64,000 nucleotides of DNA, taken from the NCBI RefSeq assembly GCF_947507565.1, contig NC_089191.1:2321627-2385626 (forward strand), given 5' to 3'. The notes below the pieces were generated by a model. That model ran no database searches, was not told the origin of the DNA, and saw nothing but the letters and a program-made list of their open reading frames with translations. Origin of the DNA: Oscarella lobularis (lineage: Eukaryota; Porifera; Homoscleromorpha; Homosclerophorida; Oscarellidae). This document shows, piece by piece, positions 51,360 through 61,304 of the stretch. A program made the position numbers and the translations under genes. The stretch's first letter is position 1. Every line of letters starts with the position of its first letter.

Positions 51360-52030
51360 GTAAGAAGTTACATCGCGAAACGTCTTCCATAAGGACTAGG
51401 CTTAGAGTAATAACTATAGAGGTATCCCAAGTTTACTCATAGTTCCTTTGCGTAATTTTCTATTTCTAATAAAATTACTCATAGACCTTATATTTCATGC
51501 TAGCCATTCCTCTGTGGCCAAGAGCGACGAATAGGCCTTTAGTTGTTCCAGACGTTTATCTGCTCGAGACTTTGGCCGACGCCAGGTACTTTTCTTTGTT
51601 TTCCCCTTTGTCAATTGTTTTGCCGTGTAGTTGTTCCTCCAATCAGACGAGGCAGACGCAGCCATCCCTCTGTGGCCAAGAGCGATAAATAGGCCATACC
51701 TCTGCAGAGGCTATAGAGTTGCCTCTCCGCTTTAAGGCAGAGCACTGGCGGGTAAATCAGTGACGCCCCTTGGAATTGCACCTGTGAGTGGACTGACATC
51801 CCAGCTGCCACTTTCACAGTCCAAGGCTCGGAGCCAGGAGGTTAAACGGGCTCACCCTCCGCGGGGGAGTATGGAGTGACCCCACGAGTCCTTTGACTCA
51901 CAGCAGGTGCCCACCTGGCCTTGCCTCCCATTTGGGGCGAGGGGGTGGATGGAGGAGAGGGCAAACTCTGTTTAATTTTTATGTGTACATCCGGGACTTT
52001 ATTGAAATAAAATTTGACATGACTTCTCCT
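51360..52030 (+). other. Possible 3' gene remnant with duplicated 34-bp block and poly(A) signal
   Basis: Two near-identical blocks with CCTCTGTGGCCAAGAGCGA occur at about 51,510 and 51,669 (159 apart). A GC-rich stretch follows (51,720-51,960) with CGGGGGAGTATGGAGTGACC and GGGGCGAGGGGGTGG, then AATAAA at about 52,006. The stretch could be a 3' untranslated region of the gene whose exon lies at 51,248, or the tail of a retroelement. No continuous coding was found. A fragment reading VVPDVYLLETLADAR (about 51,540-51,585) looks protein-like but does not match the phase of the upstream exon. Confidence 0.3.
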
Positions 52031-52500
52031 ACTTTATTGTGTGTGCCGCCCTATCTACTTTCCACGCGCCTAACTAGGACCACGTGAGACGCGAGCGCGT
52101 GATTGTATTATGCGCCTAGTGCTAATCAAAAAATTATTACGTATGCAAAGTAAGGCAAATAAAGTCATCTTCCATTTTGCTGTCTTTTCTTTGACATCTG
52201 TCTGCCAGATGAATGAAAACATATATTCACTTTTTATCGTAGTGACGGTGATGACGTACGTTTTAAAAATGCCAGCTCTTGCCTTAGAGCAATATCTCTT
52301 ACACATAGCAATCAAGTAGAGATAAGACTCTGAATAAACAAGAGAACGCCACTGAAAAAACAAGAGAACGCACCAATAGAAAAAATAATGCAATGATCCC
52401 ACGAGTAATTTAAAAAAAACAAATATTCCCTGAAGAAAGAACTACAATAGGAAGACGTCTAAAATACTAAAACGTTTCAACGACAAGCATACAAAACAGA
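52031..52500. other. AT-rich spacer, no gene seen
   Basis: Low-copy, AT-rich after 52,110. Open frames of 69 and 110 codons on opposite strands overlap each other and show no recognisable domain. Confidence 0.6.
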
Positions 52501-53030
52501 ACAGAAATTCTCCATCGTTCTCTATAGAAAACGAAGGCAATCGTCCTTCGCTCTCTATAGAAAACGAAGGCATTTGTCCATCTCTATAGAAAAGGAAGGA
52601 GGATATGGTCCATCGTTCTCTATAGATAACGAAGTCATTTGTCCATCGTTCTCTATAGAAAAGGAAGGATATTGTCCATCGTTCTCTATAGAAATCGAAG
52701 GAAATCTTCCATCATTCTCTATAGAAAACGAAGGCAATCGTCCATCGTTCTCTATGGAAAACGAAGGCAATCGTCTATAGAAAACGAAGGCAATCGTCCT
52801 TCGCTCTCTATAGAAAACGAAGGCATTTGTCCACCGTTCTCTATAGAAAAGGAAGGAGGATATGGTCCATCGTTCTCTATAGATAACGAAGTCATTTGTC
52901 CATCGTTCCCTATAGAAAAGGAAGGATATTGTCCATCGTTCTCTATAGAAAACGAAGGCATTTGTTCATCGTTCTCTATAGAAAACGAAGGCAATCGCCC
53001 TTCGTTCTCAATAGGATATGAAGGCATAGA
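52501..53030. repeat. 33-bp satellite
   Basis: About 16 copies of a 33-bp unit containing CCATCGTTCTCTATAGAAAA and CGAAGGCAATCGT. The unit holds the palindrome TCTATAGA. A larger copy step of ~253 bases is seen (TCGTCCTTCGCTCTC at 52,541 and 52,794). Because 33 is a multiple of 3, frames stay open on both strands and give an 11-residue repeat PSFSIENEGNR, or PSFSIENDGQM on the other strand. This open frame of up to 132 codons is not supported by any non-repeat coding sequence. Confidence 0.92.
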
Positions 53031-53765
53031 ATTATAGCTTAACTTCTGAAATTTTAGATTTTTATTTTACCCAACATCACTAACCGCAATTACCTGTATG
53101 AATGCAAACACAAAGCAGGAATACTCCGGAAAGATTGTCAAACAATACTACGACTAACGGTTTCTAACACCTTTGAGTACGCCAGTACGAGGTATAAAAT
53201 ACCTAGGTGGTTAGCCCGTTTCCGTCCACCCCGTTAATCCTAATCCTCCTAATCCCCCTTAATCCTAAGCCTACTAATAATCCTGATCCTACCCTTAATC
53301 CTAATTCTAGTATTACTCTTAACCTTGATCCGCGCGCTTTCTCTCCTTCCCATTGCTTTCCCCTAGGTAAAAGTAATTAAAATTGATTAATAAATGTAAA
53401 ATAACCATATACCTAACGATATCGTTCCTTGGCTTACTCCTCCTTCTTCCTGGTGTCGATCCGTCTTCTCCTCCAATTGTGTCAGTTGTCCTTCTCCTCC
53501 TTCACCCTCTCTCCTTCCAATTGACTGCTCCTAGATAAAAGAAATTACAATTAGAAACCCCATAAACGATGAGCACGCGGAGAACCGACAGAAAAAGTAC
53601 ATGTAGACCAGCGTTCTAGACTCAATCGCGTAGGGTAGGACGCTCGATGTCGAAAAGATCGTGAGGGAAACGCCATTTTTTCGGCCTAACTATTAAATTT
53701 AGGGCCCAATCTTCGATTCTTAGGGCCTAAATATTATATTGAGAGCTTTATCTTTAAATCAAAAA
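53031..53765. other. Low-copy spacer with degenerate CCTAAT tract
   Basis: No gene is recognised. From 53,232 to 53,330 there is a run of TTAATCCTAATCCTCCTAAT-like motifs that resemble a decayed C-strand telomere repeat (CCTAAT, CCTTAAT, CCCTTAAT). The stretch 53,690-53,760 repeats TTAGGGCC(C/T) twice. Confidence 0.5.
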
Positions 53766-54720
53766 TTTTCGGTTGCTATGGCAACCAAACTTTGGCTACC
53801 AACAATTCCGGGGTCAGAGAGACAAGATATCGAATCTCGGCTCCATCCGACCACGGGAAGGCACTTTGCGAACAATGCAAAGATGTACCATAGATGTACC
53901 ATAAGCCAAAAAACGTTTTGACTTGAAAATTCAACCAAAATTTTGGCCAATGGCCACCAAACCTTTTCGTCCCTTACATACTACCTAATAGAATTCCGCT
54001 GCACCAAAAAACGCGGGCGAATTCCATCACAAGACGGAGAAAATCGAAAAACAATTTCGATTTTTCTCATTCGCGACGAAATAACTTTAAATGCGTGCCG
54101 TTTCGTGACAAAACATCGCACGGCGACCGGACCAAGACCAATCGAATCGCCATTGATGACTCTACAAGATTGGTAAAGAGCCGCGTCGAAATTCGCGAAT
54201 TTTCGACATAAAAACGTGTCGAATATTCAAATACGCCTACTCGCGTGCGCCGAAACCACCCAATCTTTACGACGCTGCCGTGCCGCTACGGCACGACGTA
54301 CGGCGACGAACGTTACATCGATCGAAAGCCTATATACTCTAGTTATCGAATTTCCGATCGTCGACGGCGTACGACACGCCGTTTGCCGTTGAGCGAGCGC
54401 GAAAGAAAAGGGCCACGCCCCTTTTCGAGCGTCGAAAATGGCTCGAAATACGCAAGAGAACGTAGCGAAACGCTTCAAAACGTTTCGAAACATTGTCTCG
54501 CGTGGAATCGATACGATTTGATCGTATTTCGAGGTGCGCGTCGCACCTAGGCGACACTACGTCGCGATTTCGACCGTTTCGCACCTTACCGAAGAGCCGA
54601 AACGGCTCTAAACTACTTAATACTTACCTTTTATTCTGTATCGACGTCGCTCGAGCTTCATTCACGAAACGAGTAAAGCGCGCTAACATACGCACGTGAC
54701 TTTAGAAAACGTTTCGAATA
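53766..54720 (-). promoter_or_regulatory. CpG-rich dispersed element, copy B (reverse)
   Basis: Reverse-complement homologue of copy A. Read on the minus strand, it begins with AGTCACGTGCGTATGTTAGC (about 54,702-54,683), has a short leader with one ATG, and a consensus donor, AAAAGGTAAGTATT, near 54,632. The CpG body has GGGGCGTGGCCC (near 54,410) and GGCAAACGGCG, and the element ends with the X-box palindrome GTTGCCATAGCAAC (53,786-53,773). The upstream CRE of copies A and C is missing. Copies A and B flank 51.2-53.8 kb as an inverted pair about 2.5 kb apart. Confidence 0.6.
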
Positions 54721-54749
54721 AATCATTTTGACAATGCGCGTAGCGTTAA

Positions 54750-55417
54750 TTAACAGCAAGAACATATGCAACGGTCATGTAGTACATCAAATTCAAGGCA
54801 AACTGTCTGCTTATCAACGTAGCTCCATATTCCCCGCAAACCTTCCGGAATGTATTTTGTGGGCGGCTTTCTTCCCGTTATTTTGCTTGGGCTGTCAACA
54901 TCAATTACGGCCACGTCTGTCAGATAACATGTAAAAATGGTCGCGATTACCAGCTCCAACATAGCACCGACTGTACCCCGAATTATGACTGGATCCCATA
55001 ATCCATGACCACTTCTCGCCATTGCTTGCAAACGATGCATGAATTGCGCGAGGGGGGAAAGGTGTTAGATGAGATGTTCCAATTGAAGTTAATACTGTCG
55101 TTATTTGCAACTGTAAAAGTCGGTGACAATGAGGAAGAAGAAAACGGAGCATAGTGATTACCTTCACTGTCCAGCCCTGCAATGACGTTGTACGAATAAT
55201 TGCGTGTGTTGTATACAGAATAGCATTTGAGCAACGGCACTTGAACAGTTCATGATGGGTGGGCATATTTATACGTCTATAAACGGACAATTGACGTGGC
55301 GATGGAGAGAGTGGCTCGTTCTTAACCTCAAGCTTCTGTCTAACGCCAAATTATGACATATTAGCATCCCTGTTATCTCCTTGAAAGCCGCAGCAGCCGA
55401 AAATCGTCGAATCCGTA
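54750..55417 (-). pseudogene. PSMB1: Proteasome subunit beta type-1 (PSMB1) relic
   Basis: Decayed pieces of the 20S proteasome beta-1 type subunit (PSMB1, the beta6 position), a non-catalytic ring component. On the minus strand, after an acceptor TTTTAG (55,418), the text TDSTIFGCCGFQGD resembles the family segment TDKTVIGCSGFHGD. A stop codon then follows in that frame (55,351). SSAVAQML appears in a second frame (about 55,245), and YSYNVIAGLDSEG, close to the family YNV.AGLDEEG, in a third, ending at a donor AAGGTAATC (55,161). A 137-nt candidate intron ends TTTGCAAG (55,025). The next piece contains LWDPV and GTVGAMLELV, matching FDPV and GxxGAMLQPL of the family. Frameshifts, the stop and the missing N-terminal strand make it non-functional. 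Assembly errors could add to the damage. Confidence 0.55.
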
Positions 55418-55910
55418 CTAAAATGCACACAAACAAGTCGACTTGGCACTATTATCGATAAATTCCGACGTACAGCGTGTAAATCTTCGGCACGTAACGA
55501 AAACGAATGCAAAATCTTTCGCTGAGGCGCGTGTCGATCGCGAACAGAGCGAAATCGTCGCTCGAAACGCCGAAAATCGTTCCACATCGATCGCTGAGTA
55601 ACGAAAACGTCCGAAGGAGTCATTCTTCGTACCCGCCGTTGAGAAAGTAAGGAGAACCTCGCCATCTTCGCTTTTTTAGATGAGCACGCGCAGTGGTTAC
55701 TAGGCGATCACGCGCAGCAAAAAACGGAGCCAAAGCGGAAAAAAGACGTCGACGAAGGCGACGAACGCAGCGCGCTAACTTCTTACGCAAGTGGGGCCCC
55801 GCAATGGGGTACACGAATGAAGATGAGGCCCCTCGTTGGGATCTTCGCTGCTAAATGAATAAACGAAGCCCAACGGCCTATTTCGCAGCGCCGGCAAGAA
55901 AGCTAAAGGT
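55418..55910. promoter_or_regulatory. CpG-rich interval, possible old bidirectional promoter
   Basis: CpG-rich DNA upstream of the PSMB1 relic. On the minus strand GAAGATGGCGAGG (near 55,665) is a good start context followed by an 11-codon reading MARFSLLSQRR and then GTACGAAG. On the plus strand an ATG at 55,855 opens 18 codons (MNKRSPTAYFAAPARKLK) that end at a consensus donor AAAGGTAAGA (55,909). The two face away from each other, as at a bidirectional promoter. Neither short exon was recognised. Confidence 0.3.
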
Positions 55911-56498
55911 AAGAAACGCCCAAAGTGACGCGATCAAGCAGAAACACCACCTTGGGTTACACCATGTAGGGAATAACAAAAGTAGACAGCAAGGACGAGT
56001 CCCCCCATCGCTAATGCTAGAGCCCAGGAGTTATCAATCCTCTCACGGTGCCAGTCGATAGCCGAGTACCCATATGTCACGTGAGCGATCCAGTATCCAA
56101 ACATGGTCATTGGAAAACACCCGTCACATCGTCTAGAGTCAATATTGAGTCTCTATGTGGTTTACTCGACAGTAGACCGCTTGTTCCATATTCTGTTTTG
56201 AATCAGAGGAACAAGGTGGTACAATATTGCCTTGAACAAGGCTGGGAATCAATGTCCCTGCCTATACTGGGTTCAAGGGTCAGGGTTTGCACGGGTTAGG
56301 ACAGAACTATGAGAATGTACAGAGACTGGTTTCCATGTTCTCATTCAATGTGAGAAAACAGGGTCCAGGACTCTATTGCCTCAATTTCTGTGTCCGTGTG
56401 TCGCCATGGCAATTGGAAATCTCGTCCAATTAATAATCAAGGCTCAGCAATATTGTTCGTTATAAATTTGGACAATACTGCTTAATATCCAGTCACTG
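55911..56498. other. Low-copy spacer, no gene seen
   Basis: Ordinary mixed sequence with short open frames on the plus strand (68 and 83 codons) that show no recognisable domain. It would be intronic if the donor at 55,909 were used. Confidence 0.55.
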
Positions 56499-56936
56499 TG
56501 CGCATGCGCAACACGTGACAGCGAAGAACTGCCTCATGAGACCTGAACGGCTTCTCCCGCGTCGGAATCGAAATTCGAAACACAACCGGAGGACTTCAAA
56601 AGGTAAGTTTGTACTCTTAGAAGTAAAAAGGGCGCGTTCTTCCCAAAATCGCGATCGATCGCGATCGAAAAGCACGTTCTATCGGCCCCGTTTGCTGCTC
56701 AAACGATTAGAGACGGTCAGAAAAGTGTTCGGTAGACCGTTTCCTTTCGAAAAAGCGTTTCGAATTTGTTATTCGAGGCTTTTTGAGTGCGCGCGAGTGA
56801 CTCTTTTTCCGAATCTTCGAAAGCGTGCCATTCCGTCATGGGTGCTCCGACTCCATTCGATTTTGGTGGAGTCAGAGTCCATGATGTAGTCTTTCGACCG
56901 GTGTAAGCGGTTTCCCATGGCAACCAATAGTTTAGG
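56499..56936 (+). promoter_or_regulatory. Promoter-like element with NRF1-type site, E-box and splice donor
   Basis: TGCGCATGCGCA (56,499-56,510) is a perfect match to the palindromic NRF1 consensus, followed at once by an ACACGTGA E-box. About 85 bases later comes a consensus donor, AAAAGGTAAGTTTG (GT at 56,602). A CpG-rich body follows with GCGATCGATCGCGATCG (56,650), and CCCATGGCAACC (56,917) is an X-box half similar to those ending copies A and B. The order is the same as in the CpG-rich dispersed element, but the sequence similarity is weak. A 124-codon open frame spans the leader and the donor and has no recognisable domain. Confidence 0.45.
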
Positions 56937-57386
56937 AATTACGCCTTGGTGAAGTAGACCCTAATTTGGGTCTGCCGCTAGCGCACGTTTAGCTTCCGGG
57001 CGTCCGTTTATGTCCCAAACTTTAATCTAATTAGACCAAAATTTATTCACCGATAGAATGGACACTGCTCTATCCATCAGTGCAAGACCGGACGGAAACG
57101 AACCAGAATTTCGGAAGAAATGCGAGTTTTTGCAAAAGTGGTGCAAGGCAAGAATTTTAAATGTTATTCCAACCTTTTTATATGAGTTTTTTTAGAATGG
57201 TGACGTCACATATGGCAATATTTGACCGAAAGGGACTGGAGCAAAGGCTCGTACAGCAATCGGACACGTGCGAGTGAGATTTCAGGTTTTGTACTCTCTG
57301 GCAGTTTGTCCGTCTGTTGCGTTTTTCGTGGCTTTGGCTGACCACCGAAAAACGGTCCAGGGATGCGACGACCGGTCAGATCTGGT
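56937..57386 (-). other. 3' flank or 3' UTR of the Penelope-like element
   Basis: This interval follows the TGA stop (57,387-57,389) of the Penelope-like frame. It contains another full CRE (TGACGTCAC, 57,201) and AT-rich text. The element's 3' end and any target-site duplication could not be placed, and no hammerhead ribozyme core was recognised by eye. Confidence 0.4.
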
Positions 57387-60300
57387 TCAATAATGAGAGT
57401 TGAACCCAACCGGAAGTCGCGTGCCCATTTTTTCAATCCAATGTTTTTCAACGATTTTCAGCTGAGCCGTATCTGGGACTTTGTCTACCAGTGTGGCTCT
57501 GATGTTATCGTTGAAGGACAAGTTTAGTTCTTTAAAATGACGATATAAAGGTCTTTTTAGGATCTTTTCGTCTTTACCGTTTGCGGCATTTCTGTGATGC
57601 TTCATTCGGTAGATAAAGGACTTGCTCGTTTCGCCAACGTACTGCTTGTTGCAATGTTTGCACTGCAGCACGTAGATGACGTTGGTGGATTTGCACGTGA
57701 GATCAGTGGAGATTGGGTAGCTTCGTTTTGTCGAAGTGCTAACCACTCCACTGGTCACGTTTAGGATTGGACAAACTCCGCATTGAGCGGTGTTGCATGG
57801 ATGGCACCTGGGTTTCAAGCCCGTCCTCGGAACTCGAATTTGAGATGGATACTCATCGGTTCGAGGGGGATCCGGACCAGGGAATATCTCTGGTTTTGGA
57901 AGTTTGGCTTTAACAATTTGTTGAGCCAAATTCGAAGCCCGTTTATATGCCATGATTGGAAATTTTGGGAAAATGCGCTTGAGAGTAGGATCCCTACCCA
58001 TTGTGCACTCCCAATAGATTCCAAGTTTATCCCTTATCTTTGGGAACCAACGTGTGTAGACAGTTGGAAACACCAAAGGGGCATTCTTGAATCGTTTCTC
58101 AATCGGTTGTGTAGAAGGAGTCGTCGTGTTTGACTCGACTTCTCCCTCTAGCTCCGTTGCAGTCAAATCCTTAGCAATTTTTTCGAGCATTTCAGGACGT
58201 TTATCGAATGGCATTGTTTTCAAAATGTCATCGATCATCCTGGGATTGTAATCACGATCGACGAGACGTTGTTTGAATTTAGCTAACGTCTCCTCGTACG
58301 TTTCTTTGCTCGATGTCGTGCGTAGGTAACGTGTAGCCTCGCCCTTCACCAATCCTTTGAATACGGACGGGTGGTGAGCCGAGGATGCATGTACGTAAGT
58401 AAATGCATTCGTGGGTTTGAAGTAAGTTTGCGTGTCGAGTATTCCAGAACGAGCAAATCGTTCTCCTTTGAATACTTTTACATCCAGGTAAACCGCTTCT
58501 TGGGTGCTATAGTCCCAAGTAAATTTAATGTGTTTATTAAATTTATTTAAGCGGTTCAAAAAGGCTAAAAGGGATTCTTCCCCATACGGCCAAGTGAGCC
58601 AAATGTCGTCGATGTATCTCTTCCACCGAAGTGGCTCTGGCAGGAAGCGTGATTCCTTTTCGAGGAACACGGATTCCAAGCCAGACATGAAGAGATTTGC
58701 AAAGCAAGGGGCGACCTTTGTCCCCATAGCCGTGCCATGTTTTTGCAGAAAAATTTTCCTGTCAAATTCAAAAACATTGGCTTGGAGGATGTATTGCAGA
58801 AATGTAGAGACTATGTTAGGTACATCCGGTTCATTCGGATAGTGTTCCCTAGCTGCCTCCACACATGCTTGGATTCCTTCCCTTTGGGGAATGGAAGTGT
58901 AGAGAGCAGAAACATCTATTGTAACCAATATGACGTTTTTAGGGAACCTGGTAGTCTCTAAATAGTGTATGAATGCGGAGCTATCTCTCAGATAGCTTGT
59001 TGTTAGTTTGACTATGGGTTGCAGTATCCGGTCAACGTATGCGGAGATCTTTTCGGTTGGACCCGAACATCCGCTCACGATTGGCCGGAAACCATGCGGA
59101 TTTTTGTGTATTTTTCGCAAGAAATAGAGCACCTGCGTTCGAATTGAATCTGTGGATTCATGTCTTAGGTAATTGGCGGTGATTTGGTCTATCAAATTAG
59201 CGTCCAAGAATTCCTGAACGCTTTCGTTGATGGCCTCGCCAATTGCGGCAGTGGGATTTGCTTCGAGTGGTGTATACGTTTTAGTGTCATTGACATGTAA
59301 CGTTCCTTTCTCGATGTATTCGTCTCGAGATTGGACCACGATGCAAGCTCCCTTATCTGCCTTCTTAATGACAATGTCCCGACGTCTCCCAAGCTCTCTC
59401 AATGCACGTCGTTCTGGCAACGTGAGATTGAATTTGGGAATCGTAACAGGCATATTCTTGATGCTGGTACGTGTTTTGCGAATGTATTCCTCGAGTGCAC
59501 CGCTGTCTGTTGTGGTGGGTATCCACTTTGAGGGAGGTGCATAGGGATGACGCTCGTAGGACACCGCTGATTGCTCCTTGCGTTTTGACATGATATATTG
59601 TCTGCGCAGTTTGCAAGCAAACGAGTCAAATTCCTTTAAAAGCCGATTTCTATTTGGTCGGCTTTCTGTTGGAACGAACGTTAGTCCTTTTGCCAGTACG
59701 AGAATTTCAGTGTCAGTGAGACTAACGTCTCCCGCACACGTTATACAACGCTTGGCTTTTTCCAAGCGTTTTTCTCGTGTCAGCAATGCTCTCTTTCTCC
59801 TGATTTCACTCAAATGTATAACCGATCGCCGCTTGTCGCGGATACGGTGTCTGACCTGTTTGCGTACGCGTCTACGTTTTTGCGTATGCGTATTGGCAGC
59901 AGGAATATCTACATTTACAGACATTTTATTGAGCAGTTTGGGAGGAGAGTAAAGAGGAAAAGTAGACAAAGAAAGAGTGTCATTGTCAACCGCCGCCCTC
60001 GTTAGACTGCGCCGCGCTCGTTTGCGCCGGCGCCTCTTCCGCGACCGGTTGTCGGCGGGCGAGATTGTGCGATGCGTCGCTCGACCAGCCGAAGCGTCTC
60101 CGCCGGGCGGGGCAGTAACGGCCTCGGTGGGTTCTGGCGTCGACGCGTTGCCGAGGGCGGCTGCTGGCGTGACTGTTGTTGCGCCGGCTGTTGCGCCGGG
60201 GGCGGTGTAGTGTGTTTGTTTGTGTTGTCCGTCGTAGTTTGTTGTTGTTGTTTTTTTGAGTTTTTGCGTGGGCGTTTTTTCTTTTTTTGCTGTTTTTTGG

Positions 60301-61304
60301 TTGTTTGTTGTTGTGGTTGGGATTGCTGTGTGACGGCGATGCCTTTGGCGCCGGCGCCTCCCCGTGTATCTATATGAGAATACAGGGTTGCGTGTAACCA
60401 AAGGTATTTTTGCGTGGGAGTTCTCCTCACCCTGGCGACCAGAATCGGTAGTACCGTCGTCATCGGTCCTAGGTCGTTTCGACCCAGCGGACCCGCGAAT
60501 GGCAAGCCGTCTCTTACGTTCGGCAAATGTGACCGGATTCTTGTCGCTTGGACTGGGTGCCGGATTTTCGAGACACATCCAGTTCTCGATTATTGACCAC
60601 GCGCGTTTCGCCTGTGGCGAACCCTCCGCGACATGACGTGGATAAATGAGTGGGTGATCTCCCTGCTCACGATCCTCGTCTTCCTGGTCCGACTCGAGGT
60701 TGGGTTCAATCCCCAACAGGCCTATTTTCGCCTGTTTCTCCTGGTCTCGAGTGGAGGCTGTGGCAGATTCGGATTCTGTAGACGGAAGGGAATTAACAAG
60801 AGCCAAGAGCTTTGCTTCGTGCTCTGTTTTCAATGATTCCCTTCGTGCGTTTAGTTCTTTGTTGGCCAGAGCAGCATCTCGATTCACGGACGACCAGTCC
60901 AGATCATAGATATCCTGCCGCTCTAGCCATGTGAGGTGTTTACCAATTTCGGCCCGGGTCTCTCTGAATCTGTCGAGCAAGACATCGTAATGTCTAATCA
61001 GCGAGTTAACGAGATTTAACTCTGCCTCGTGTAATATTTCGGCAAACCACTGTGACACCTTTGACGCTGCTTTTTCAGCGACCAGGGGAGTGCTGTGCAG
61101 CCTCAAACCCTTGGGGATCACGCCTTTGTCGGAACATTGGGCTAGAAATGCTCGATGGCTTTCTGCCCGTATGATCTCGGCATCATAAATGATGCATAGT
61201 TCCGACGTGGCCTTAAGCGTGTCCCTCTGTAGGGAAATCTCCCTGGCAGAGGGACGCTTGGGTATGGTAAACTGGGGCGGCGGATGAGCGACGAGATCTT
61301 GCGG
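57387..61304 (-). mobile_element. Penelope-like retroelement (RT + GIY-YIG), 5'-truncated
   Basis: One open frame of about 1,305 codons. Counting from a GTG at 61,121 (1,244 residues), residues 1-120 look helical and 250-450 are Lys/Arg-rich (RKRRRRKRARR at 361-371, KRRRVRKQVRHR at 415-426), possibly nuclear targeting. The Penelope-type reverse transcriptase follows: KADKGACIVV (587-596), KIHKNPHGFRPIVSG (670-684), TIDVSALYTSIP (734-745, Asp736), HGTAMGTKVAP (795-805) and the YIDD catalytic box (836-839). Cys1106, 1109, 1114 and 1117 form a CxxC...CxxC linker, then a GIY-YIG nuclease: VIYVLQC (1148), QYVGET (1160), Arg1172 and Glu1225 or Glu1230 as the likely catalytic Glu. The frame continues 61 codons upstream without an ATG (KRPSAREISLQRDTLKATSE lies there) and ends at a stop inside telomere repeats (61,305-61,307), so the 5' end is missing. 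No internal stops or frameshifts are seen. Confidence 0.93.

Noticed and set aside
51700-51960. A spliceosomal RNA or other structured RNA gene in the GC-rich stretch
   Set aside because: No U1, U2, U5, tRNA or 5S signature could be recognised by eye.
52555-53037. Frame of 132 codons with an 11-residue PSFSIENEGNR repeat
   Set aside because: The 33-bp satellite gives similar open frames on the other strand. No signal peptide or non-repeat coding was found.
54901-55290. A 129-codon minus-strand frame as an intact gene
   Set aside because: It overlaps the PSMB1 relic in a frame that matches the family poorly and reads through a likely intron. The conserved segments lie in other frames.
56937-57386. 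Hammerhead ribozyme or long terminal repeat of the Penelope-like element
   Set aside because: I looked for a hammerhead core and for repeats of the 3' flank near the 5' edge and saw neither. A covariance search would be decisive.
57206-57451. An 81-codon minus-strand frame downstream of the retroelement stop
   Set aside because: It overlaps the end of the RT/GIY-YIG frame in another phase and has no recognisable domain.
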